A stretch of DNA of 64,000 nt from Phytophthora colocasiae (taxonomy: Eukaryota > Oomycota > Peronosporomycetes > Peronosporales > Peronosporaceae). Under the pieces are notes generated by a model, which worked only from the letters and a program-made list of their open reading frames with translations, was not told the origin of the DNA and did not search any database. Positions 48,340-59,100 of the stretch are shown here, one piece after another (position 1 is the stretch's first letter; each line of letters begins with the position of its first letter). The translations under genes and the position numbers were made by a program. The stretch covers positions 124,001-188,000 of the forward strand of contig JAGKQI010000099.1 of assembly GCA_018806915.1 (NCBI GenBank). Reading direction: 5' to 3'.

Positions 48340-50891
48340 TTGGAGTACGCATTCCGGTCCGGCTTGCTGGTGGAGGACGAGGAGTGTTCGTCCGAGGACG
48401 GATTAGAGGATGAAGTTGGTGATGAGAACGTAGGGAGGAAGCAGAAGGTGGTGGCACTGACGACGTCACCTATTCGGCCGTCGCAGATCGACACTAGTGT
48501 TCAGCTGTCGCAAAACACCGCCAACGAGTTGTTTGGTCCAGAATCTGATGCATCAGCAGCCTGATCTCTCCCAGGATGCAGTAGCTAGAGCGTTTGATCT
48601 CTCGCAAAGAGATCTCCACCCGGACGAGGAGCAACGATGATGCAGCCAGTTTGCATTTACTGTCTGAGGCATCAGGTTGGAGAGCGAGGAGGAGGACGAA
48701 CATGCTGTCACTCCGCTCGCTGCTCCTACCGGCGAATTAGATCCCGGCGAGACCGAACGCTGACGTAAAACGTTTTGCAGACGGGGAGAGCAGTAGTGAG
48801 TACGAAGAGTTCAGCCCGGCGACGAGAGCGATGGTGCTGGGATCGTTGACGACGACTGGGATTCTCTAAGTTGAAATTGATGAGGAGTGGTGATGACCTC
48901 TGACAGTGACGCTGAGGAAATGGATCAAGCTTTCCAGCGTCGCCGCATGTTGATGATACTACTTTGAACAAAGCGGCTCTTCAGGAGCGCGAGAACACTT
49001 TTGCGGGCGATGGAGTGGAGTGAACCATCGGCGGAGTTCGAGACGGACACTCCTTCGTACCCCTGGATTGGGCGATGAAGAGGCGAGACCCAGAACTACT
49101 TGATGCATGGCGGTCACCACTTCTAACACTGTTCTACTTCAGCCGAAATCCCTCTGGGTAACAATCACCACCGAGACTAACCGCTACTACTTGCAGCAAC
49201 TGGATAAACGAGCAGAAAATGGCTGCGCGGCAGTCCGACGCCAGCGTGAGACCGTCGTTCAAATTGCCCGCCGCTTGAGGGCAACGCAAGCCTATGGTGC
49301 ACACGAGATTCTTCATGTGGTTGGACTACTGGTGGCACGTTGTGCCCCAGAAACGGCGCTTCGCTGCTCATTGGTCATGGTCGAGGACGGGGCCATACCT
49401 GCTGGAATCTTTGACGGTAATATGAGCCGTGACCGCTGCAACAGTATCCTACGGGATCTTCACTTTGTTGACAATTCCGTAGACCACGGCCGCGATAAAA
49501 TATGGAAGTTCGTCCTGTAGTGGATAAGATCCAAGAACGATTCTTGTCAGGTTGGTCCCTTCCAGCCATCTTCTCTTTCGATGAAGGCGTCCTACCTGCA
49601 ACATCTAGGCGCAACCCCACGCGAATGTTCATGTCGGACAAGCCTCACCGATACGGCTCCAAACTGTTTATGCTGTGTGACGCAAAGACTGCGTACTGCC
49701 ACAGGTATTTTTTTTGGCCTTTTTTCTATGTCGTAACTTACGCGATGCAGCACATACTAACAGCTCTCGATGTCGTAACTGTACTAGATTCGAAGTTTAT
49801 GTGGGAAAGCGTGAAGGAGTAGACAACCCAATTGACTTCAAGATCGCGCGCAGCTGCCGTACTTCGGAATTTGACGGCTGTCTTCACTCCTGAATCACGC
49901 CATAACTGGCATGCGGTCGTGGTAGACAGGTTTTATTCCTCCGTTCTCTCGCTGTGGAGCTTCTAAAGAAGAACGTACGTGGTGGGGACTGTTCAGACGA
50001 ATCGTTTGGGTTTCAAACAAGCGCACTCCAGTCCAAGCGCAAACGCGTCCAGCCAGCGTTCCCCGTGGCTCGTTTCTCTTCTCGCGCTGGTCGCTGTTCC
50101 TCACTCATCTCATGTCTTTGGTGGGACCGGAAGCCTGTGTACTACTTGTGCACAGGATCCGCCATGACAGCGTCGACTATTCAGCGGAAGATCAAGCGTG
50201 TGGGCGCTTTGGAAGTGGGTGCCCTCGGTCTGTCAACGACTACCAGAACTGGATGGGCGGAGTAGATCGTCATGATCAACTCCGCCTCCAGAGTTATTCG
50301 TTGCAAATGTCCACGCGCTTTACTTAAGTACCACAAGGGGTTGTTCTTGGGTTTGGACCTCGCGCTCGTGAACGCGTTCCTCAGCCATAAAGAGGCGGCG
50401 AAGATCAAAGCGCACGGTCGCGATGCAAAGGTCGGAGTGGTTTGCGGTTCTTCAGAACCAGCTCTGCAGCTCAAGGCCGAGGACTTCTGCCTGGGGTTCA
50501 AGCTACCCACCTGCTTCCAGCCAGAAACGCCGACGAACACCTGCGACTGACACATACTCCAGCAGGTAGACGATCAGTCACCGTTAAGCGGGTCCAGAAA
50601 CGCCGCCAACGGTCGTGTAAGGTCGGTGCGCTTACGGACGGAGAAAAAGAAGTCTTTGCCACGACATACTTCTGCGAGAGGTGCTCCATTGACAATGCTA
50701 GTGCTGGCTCTGCAACAAGATCCGCCGCGACTTGGCGCGTCCCTAAGACCTGTTTCCTGAGATTTGGCACGAGTGACTTTGGGGCAGGTCAGACATTCCA
50801 GCCAGCTTGGGGAAGTGTCGTGCTGCGTCGGCTGGGCAGAGCGCAGGAAAGCGCAAAGACAAAGCGAGAACTGCAGCTTCGCCGTGAGTGA
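48340..50891 (+). pseudogene. piggyBac-like transposase, multiply frameshifted
   Basis: Pieces in order: acidic N-terminal part (48340-48564), GAHEILHVVGLLVAR and DGAIPAGIFDGNMSRDR (49107-49500), FSFDEGVLPATSRRNP (49502-49704), intron 49705-49787 (TACTAAC branch site, CTAG acceptor), then RFEVYVGKREGVDNP, VVVDRFYSSVL, NWMGGVDRHDQLRLQSYSLQ (DDD-transposase core) and a C-terminal Cys-rich part (TYFCERCSID). At least three frame changes, the first near 49507 (one base short). Same intron position as in the element at 1-2164. Confidence 0.75.
49728..49787 (+). repeat. element-specific motif copies inside the transposase intron
   Basis: TATGTCGTAACTTACGCGAT (49728) and GATGTCGTAAC (49770) are worn versions of the terminal palindrome, 42 bp apart, inside the intron 49705-49787. 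Confidence 0.65.
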
Positions 50892-51292
50892 AGATGTGGA
50901 CGGCGGCGATGGCGTGACAAATGAAGGGAGTGGTGGCGAGGCATCGTCTGGTAGGCTGCGTATCAGCTGATTAGTGGTAAGTTTCGCAATTGAATACAAA
51001 ATTGTTGAGCCAACGTACCTTCTATTGTGTTTTCTGGAATGAGTTGCGTAGAAGTGCATGTCCCTGATCATCTGCTGACAACAATAGGAGTTAGATACGA
51101 CATTGAGCCATCATAACTCTATCACAATGCGGTATGAGTTACGACATTGCCTGAAAACCCTGTTGACAATTTATACATCTTCCCGCAAGCCAAACAGATG
51201 GCTCATACAAACATCTAGTGACTTATTATGGCGTATCTTACGACATCCGCTTAGCCGTCTGAGGCGAGTACCGTTCGGAAGGAAGGTGTTAA

Positions 51293-51970
51293 CGACACAA
51301 CAAGTTGTGTGGTTGAAGACGAGTCATACCGGCACGCGACTGAATGTATTCAAACAGTGTAGGTTGCTGCTGTGTCACAGACAACCAGTGGTGCAGTGTG
51401 AACCGTGGTAAGCACGGGTGTGCTTGCTGACCGCAAGTGCAAAGCACGCACGATGTTGTTTTATTGCATAGCCAGGTAAGGTGCATGCTGTCTCTGGTAC
51501 TGTCGTTGGCAGAACGCAATGCGCAGTGCACGATGAATGTACGGTGACCGCAAAGATCGCGAAGGTGAGGAGGAGATTCATAAATGAAGAATGAATGCAC
51601 GCGGAATGATGGACAAAGGGATGCTGCCCAAAACTACCACAGTCGGTACGTCAGCCCTCGAAGCAAAGCATATCGAGCGATATACGTGTAGCTGGAAATG
51701 TTCGTCACTTTGAAAACCTGTCGGGAAAATGCTTTCTGGGACCCAGTATGGTAACTTGAGAAGTGAGTTCACGCTAGCAGTGCTAGGCTAGCACCCAGCA
51801 CGACAATTAAAGCAAACCTGGTACCGAAACTTGGCACGTACACAAAAGATGTGTTCTCAAGTGCACCTAAAATAATGCTCTTGGCTTCGTGTAACCAATG
51901 GGTCTAATTGGGTTACATTCGTGCAACCGCATTGACAAGACCACCAAAAGTACTGCCACCACAGATCAAG
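51293..51970. other. intergenic, nothing recognised
   Basis: No open frame with a known domain. Immediately upstream of the TPR gene there is AGATCAAG-ATG context but no clear initiator element. Confidence 0.4.
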
Positions 51971-53054
51971 ATGCAGCGTCGTGTCCTGTTAGCCGCGTCC
52001 TCTGCGCTGCGCCACCGCGCGCCTTTATCCTCCGCTCTATGTGCTACTGCCAGTGATCTGTCAACGCGGTGGAGCTCCACCTCGTCGGGCTCTCAGAAAC
52101 GCACAGTGCAGGTTCTGCATAACAAGCCGCAGACCAGCTACGTGCAGGTGGAACAGGACATCGCCGCCATGCAGCGCGAGATCCGCGACACCTACAAGTG
52201 CGTACCATTGCGCATTAATTCGCCAGATCTAAGGCTGAAGATTCAGCGGTAAACGATCAGCAACCGCCTTCTCTAACCTACGTTTTTGTTATTTTGAACT
52301 TCACAGCTCCGGTGACTACCAAGCTGCTCTAGAGGCCGGTATGCAGTGCCGAGACCTGGTCAAGTCCCACTTCGGAGAGAACCATCCTGTGTATGCAAGT
52401 ACAATTACCAATATTGCACTGATGCACAAGAATTTGGGTCAGATGGAGGAGGCAGTGGAGTCCTACGAGTTCGCGTTGCAAACGTACAAGGCCAGCGTCG
52501 GCGAGCAACACGCGTCCTTCGCCACCACGCTCTACAACCTGGGGCTTGTGTACCGATCTTTAGCTATTTCCAGTACAGGAATGGAACGTGTGAATTCGCT
52601 GCATCGCGCACTCGAGTGCTTTGAAGAGTCTCTGAAGATCCGCCGCAATATCCTCGAGCCGGGACACCCAGACATCGCACTCAGCATGAGCAACATGGGC
52701 GTTATCCACTGGCAGAATAAACAGTCGGAGAAGGCATTTGAAGCGCTTGTTGAGGCGGTGGAGCTACTTGAAAAGAAAGTGGGGCCGAATAGCTCGTTGA
52801 CGGCTCTGGCGAAGAACAACCTCGCCTACGCCAAGAAGGAAGCGCGCGAGTATGATGAAGCCATCAAGCTGTACGAGGACGTGCTAGCTGTGCGGAAGCA
52901 GGTGCTCGGTTTGTCGCACAACGAGACTATTATGGCACGCCACAATCTTGCTGAGGCCTACCGATCAAGCGGAAACGAGGACAAGGCGGTGGAAATCCAA
53001 AACGAGATTCTAGAGCTCTTTGACGCTGAGTTGGGGCCAGAAGAGAGAAAGTGA
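51971..53054 (+). CDS. kinesin-light-chain-like TPR protein, probably mitochondrial
   Basis: Two exons: 51971-52197 and 52307-53054; 975 nt, 324 aa. N-terminal presequence rich in Arg/Ser/Ala (MQRRVLLAASSALRHRAPL). From about residue 78 there are five to six TPR units of the kinesin-light-chain class (HPVYASTITNIALMHKNLG, EQHASFATTLYNLGLVY, HPDIALSMSNMGVIHW, NETIMARHNLAEAYRSSGN). TPRs mediate protein contacts; partner unknown. The intron has a GTGCGT donor and TTCACAG acceptor. Confidence 0.8.
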
Positions 53055-53180
53055 GAGCTGCAATATTGTAGTAGTGCTCTTGCGCTGAAGGCCTTACGTT
53101 TTTGACATCAACATGCTTGGAGTTTATTACGTTAGGTCTTGCTACACAGTTTATCTCGTGATGCTCTATTCAAACGCGCC

Positions 53181-56100
53181 TTAGCCTACCTTGTTCGGGT
53201 TAGCGTGAGGGGCCTTAAGCAATGCAGGAGCATAAGGAGGCACAAGCAAACGACGAAGGTCTTCTGATGTCGCCTGCGTAGTGTCACCATGGGTCTCCCA
53301 GACTCGAGACGCGATCAGCAGACTAGAGATAGCTCCACCGCTGCCTGGGTTGGACGACAGCACCGACAGGAAACGCGCTGCATACTGCTTGGTCGTCGTG
53401 CTCTCACCAATCTTGGACTTTGGTACGAGTGTGGAAAGCAAGTTAAGTAGCGCTGCCGCAAGCTGTGAGCTCACCGCAGCCTTTGCAAACTCGGTTGCAG
53501 CCTGTGTGTGTCGTTTGAGGGGGATCATGTGCAAACACAGCAGAAGTTGCATCTCGGTCGAGTCACCAAGCCACACGTGAGGCAGCAAATTGGACAAGCT
53601 AGACGGGTCCATTCCCTTGACGAGGTTGTCGATACAGGCAGGAATGAGGCATAGATTGCCGAGCAACTGCAATGTTATGCGAGCGAGTTGTCCCTCTGTC
53701 GAAGCTTCTGTTCGAGCAAGGTTCTTGTACACAACTTGGAAGGCACTCTTAATAAATGGAGGGACCACAGTCGCTAAAGGATCGACACACTTGCCGCTGA
53801 ATGAAAGCATGTGCACGCACTCCATACAACGAAGCAGTAGTAACGGAGCATTTGCGAACGAGAATCCTTGAGGTTGAGTTTCGTGGTCCAGTACGAATAG
53901 CAATGTCAGCAGCCCATCCGCCTGTACAACCTGCACGTCCATTTCGGGAGTATACTGGAGTAGGTTCCTAATAGCTGTGGCCACAGGTAGCAAACGCTGC
54001 AGCAGTACGCTCTCCAGAGCTTGGGGTTGTGCTCGAACACCTGAGATGTCGTACGACAGAGCTGCTAAAAGCCCATGCATGACATGCCCACTCACAGTTC
54101 GGTTCTCCAGCTCTGCTGCTGCGGCTGCCGCAGCTTGGATCTCCTTCTTCGTTGTTGGTTTCGGCTTAAAAATGTCAGCACGGCTTCCACCACCATTCAC
54201 AGTTCCCGCAATTTGAGCGAGAATTCCATTCTTCGGGTTTTCGTTGAAAAAGTTGACGTAGATGCCTGCCACGCACAGCTCTTCCTTTTGTGCCGTGTAC
54301 ATGAAGTAGGGTGGTAGTTCAAATACTCTGTGCACGTCTTCATCACTTTGATCCAACGTTGTGTGGAACTGGATCGCACGTTGAGCGAGGCTGATCAATT
54401 CTTTTCTCATACGCTCAGTCCACATCACATGCGGCTCTCGAACTTCGGTCGCTAGCACATCTAACATTTTGATAGGTCCAGCTCGTCGCAAGATATCCAC
54501 CAGTGGACGCGTAAAGATCTGTTCAATGGTAGTTTGCATCCGTTTGACAAACACAGCAATCGACTCCTCCCTTGCGTTGGCTTCTAAAATCCTTCCCAGT
54601 GCCTTCGCCGCACCAATACTAATCCGTTGCATGTCTTCATCACCATCATCATTATCCGGCTTGTAGTTGAACAACAACAGTGTCAAATACCACAAGATTC
54701 CATGCTCAGCGAGCTGCAGCAAAAGCACCTCTGCCATTTCTCCTGAGCTTCCGGCCATCTCATACACAATTTGGAGAGACAAATCTGTCGCAAGGCGGTC
54801 TCCTTCTTGGGAAAGAAAGCGTGTCAAGCATGGCAGCAAGTCAATTGACTGCGCAGCCGCGGATACACGTCCATTGGGCTGATTAAGAACGTTGACAAGA
54901 GCTTCCAAGACCCAATGTGTCATCACGTTCGGAGCACATCCATCCACAGTACTCAGTGCTTCTTGGTTGTGGAAGAGCAATTGAAGCGAATTGCAAAGCA
55001 CACGAAGTCCCAGGCCTGAACTGCATTCGTGGGCGTTCTCGTCTGAAATGCCAACGGCCAAATTAATCACACGAATCGCACTCCCAAAGGCCCTCACGAA
55101 CGTCGTCTTCGTCGCAATCGCGTTGGACACATCATAAAAGGTTTTCGTCGAGCCAACACGATTGTCTTTTAGCTCACTGATGCACCGCTCCAACGCCTCC
55201 AAAAAGTACGGGAAGTTTTGCAAGTTCGTGATAGTTTGGGAGTCAGGGAAACGACGTAGAAGTAGAGCTGTTGCATCGAGTAACTCAACAGCATCGAACA
55301 CTGAAAGGAGTTTCGTGGATTGACCTTCGCTTGCCTTGGCCCCGCGAACCGTTAACAACAATCCTGGGTGTACCCACCGGCGAATCGAATCCAATAACGC
55401 CCTCAGAAAAGCAGCTTCATCATTAATTGGCCACCCGGGAAAGTTCTTCTCATCGAGGAGGTTGTGCAAATAGTACTGGTAGCACTGCAATGCATGGACT
55501 TCCTTCGGGTACTGGATCAACGCAATGCAAGCCTTGTGCTCCGAGCCCTCGTTCTCCGAGATGTAAAACATGCCGTTTTCATCCGTATGAAGCTCCATGA
55601 ATTTCTCGATGTACGACACCATTTGGTTGCGCATATTCGCATTCCAGACCACCTCGGGGTTATTCGCGTCAGAGAACAACGCCGTAGCAAACCGTCGCGG
55701 GCCATGGCGCAAGAGTTGGGCAACCATCGATACTGGCAGCACTCGCACCAGCCAGCTTCTCAGGCATATTCGCGTTAAAGGGTCGGGGGAGAACACACCC
55801 TTCTTGTTTTCTCCCTTTTGCTTATCATCAATAAGATGGGGAACATCAAGTCCTGATTGCCGCAGGTGGATGTGAGATATGAGACGCGCTGCGATAGACA
55901 TCTCGTCCACATCCTGAGAGAAACGAAGCAGGTAATAAAATATGCCGGAGGCATGAAGATTCGGGATGATCGCCTCATTGTGTCGAACCAGAAGGCGAAT
56001 CAAGCCAAGGCACTTCTTAAAGACAATGCGATTTGGGCAGTCCAAAAGGCCCACCAAGAATCGCAACGTCTGATCTTCACACAACCGGCGCTTAATAGAG

Positions 56101-59100
56101 CTAATCGGGCTCACACCGGAGCCTTCAAAATGAGTCAGCCGTCCATATTTGGGGAATCGAACATCCTGGTACATGTGTCCTTCTTCTTCCGCAGTGTGGC
56201 AGTCAATGAGTCGACTAAGCACGCTTAAGCAAGTCTGCATAATCATCGACCCACTCATCGCACCACAGTGTTCCGCTACGACTGTCACACGACTTGGCTC
56301 TTCCTCCTGGTCACTATCATCGTCACGGTGTGCGTAAGTCGGCGAGGCAGAGTGGCTTGAAATAATGGAGCTCTCAGCACCCGACTCTTCCAGAGCATCA
56401 ATCGTTCTTCTTGCGATATCTCGATCGTCATCATACTCCTCGTCCTCATCGTCATAATCTCCTCTATCATCTGTGAATTCCTCATCATCATCAGCATCGC
56501 CGTCGCCATTCTCATCTTCGGATGCATCCAGTTCTGCCTGAACATCAGCAGCAGGTTCTACAATATACTCCTTCTCTGAATCGTTGGGGCCTTGAAGAGC
56601 AACCAATGGCTTTACTTCACGCAGCAACTCCAACACCATCGTCACGTTATCTTCTTCACGCAAAAAGCGGGACACATTTAACGCGCTCGAGAGAACACGA
56701 TCCAAGAACAACATAATGTTGCCACGGACAACCAAAGGCCACCTCCTATCCTCGCCATCTTTGCTTATCATCATGCTTACTCGCAGGAAATGGTTTAGAA
56801 ACATGAGCGAGCCTAAGTCGTTAAAGTGGCGCTCGTATAGCTGAATCATAACCTTCAGCACCAGCAGACGAACATCAGACTGATCAACGTCACTAAGTGG
56901 GTCTGCTGAAGAATATCGCTCTCCGTTCTGAAGTGTCTTGGTCAAAACGCGCCGGTCTTCAGCTAATAAACGATAATACAGTAATGTCATGAACTTCTCC
57001 GCACCTCCAATGTCTTCCATCAGAACGCCACGATCGTCCAAAATGTTCGCAAGGTAATACGGTCCTACCTTTACCTCGTTCTCCAAACACTCATAGTCAA
57101 TACGAAACTCATTGGAATTCCAAGCGATAAACCACCGTGGCATGTTCTTCGCGCTTTTCTTCTTTTTCTTGGCCAAGATAGCGCTTCGGGAGTCTTCGTG
57201 GGGGCCGTCTTGGTCACCTTGCTTGGGTTCTGAAGTATCACCGGTGCGTATTATACTATTGGACCGGGAAATGAATCCGTTCTCATCAGTGTAATTCTCG
57301 TCGCTATCGTAATTGTCATCGTCAAGCCCGCCGTCACTCTCGACATCAACAGACGTGTCCGGATTCAGTAGAAATGAAAGAGGCATATATCTGGCAAAGC
57401 GATTTGACGATGAGATCGTTCCCTTCATCATTTCAATCGCAAGTCGACTTTCGGAGCCATTTTGCAAAAATTCGAAGAGAAACGGAGCGAAGTTTGCATG
57501 TTGCGGGTCGTGGCGAAGTCGGTTTGCTTGGTACGCGTCCCATTCGGTTTCCGTGTGATCAGTCGCGAGTGGGTCAGTGTAGAGATACCCCAGGTACTTC
57601 AGTCGGTACAAGTCGAGCGCACTCATTTCTGCTTGCAGCTTACGAATCAGCTCTTCGACAGTGTTGGTTCCCCATATAAGATCTTTAGTCGCGTAGGTTT
57701 TCCCGAGTCGGTCAAAGAACTCAGGCAGGAGAACAGCATGTTTCACATGTCGGGCCAAGCGAGCACGGGTATTGATCCCGTAGCTCAGCTTGCTACGTCC
57801 ACTTTCGGTTGCATTGGTAATGTCGCGTCGATTCCCGTTCTTATGTGAAGTGCCATGGTTTTTCGCGTAAAGCTCAGGATTTGCAGTCGGCAAATGTTTT
57901 CCAAACTCGTCATATTCTAGTTGGCTTGTTTTCTGGTCGTCCAGCAACGCGTGTGGAAACATATTCCGAATTACGTAAGAAGAGCGCGGGTTTTCGTGAG
58001 TAAGCAGCGCCACTAGCTGGGATGAGATTCGACGCTGGCCCTTATCCTGGGTATACAGAGCCAAATAAAGCTGCCAAACCAGTGCGCCATGCTTCCTTGC
58101 ATAATCTTGAATCAGCTCGACAAGCTCAGTAGGTTGCTCCAAAATATGTGCCTTCACCAAAATCGATGAACACTTCGTGATCGAAATGCTTAGTGATCGG
58201 TTAAACAAGAACAGAGCGTGGTGACGAGAAAAATCATCAACCCTCATAGCTCGAAGTAAATCCCTCGCCACTCGTTCAGGTGTTGCTTTCTTCCCGCTAG
58301 ACAAGCAGACTTCGAGTGTTTGCAAAACCATCGAAAGTACAAGATAGTCCAATCCCAATTGTGAGTACGCCAGCGCATTTGCCATGCTGCGCTCCGTATT
58401 GGACATTGCCGCCACTGATGGGAATCCGTGATTCGATCCGGTCTTTACCGAAGAGGTGGAATGCAGGGGTATGCGGCCCACCCGATTCGTCCTTGACAGA
58501 TCAAACGCACGAGAAACGTACATTCTGCTGTGGTACTTTGTGAAAATTGCTCGGCGATTGGCTGTCTCAGATTTTAAGCTGCGGGTATCAGAGTAGTTCA
58601 CAACCATGTACTTGATCACACAAGCCGCAGCAAAGCTCACTTCCTCCATCGGGGAATGAAGCAGCTCCATTATCACCTCGATGCTATTCTTGTATTGTGA
58701 GCTGGGGATTTCCTCAAAGACACCACGAGTACAGAGTAAACGCTGGATTGCCAGCAGCAGTTCAACTTGGAACTCTGTCGTGGGAATCGGCGCGTCAGTG
58801 TTGGAAGGACTGTTGAGTTGCGCCACAGAATAGTCCTTAAAGTTTTCTAGCAGCTTCATCAAACTTGCAAACGCACGCCGGTCGCGCTGGCGCAAACCCC
58901 CCAACGGAATATTGCGGTTAAACTGGACCAGTTGGTGATAGATGAGCGACATGCTTTCGTTCGTCACGAGGTTCGGAATAAAATTGAGGTTCACCAGTTT
59001 GCGTAGTAAGATGTCTTCCCATTCAGGGTGAACTTCCGTGCCCCACGTTCCCTCCTTGCACGCAACCTTCGTCTCCTCAGTTGACCAGGGTACGTGCAGC

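Larger units (their letters stand above)
47908..51288 (+). mobile_element. complete piggyBac-type element with both ends
   Basis: 3381 bp between TTAA at 47904-47907 and TTAA at 51289-51292. The terminal inverted repeats are CACCTTCCTTCCGGACG on the left and CACCTTCCTTCCGAACG on the right (16 of 17 match). Motif copies related to GTCGTAT/ATACGAC lie at both ends (47922, 47952; about 51097, 51134, 51233) and in an intron. The gene inside is decayed, but the ends look usable by a transposase from elsewhere. Confidence 0.9.

Noticed and set aside
49954..50265. Independent genes in 49900-50900
   Set aside because: They are shifted pieces of the decayed piggyBac transposase, shown by VVVDRFYSSVL and NWMGGVDRHDQ in successive frames.
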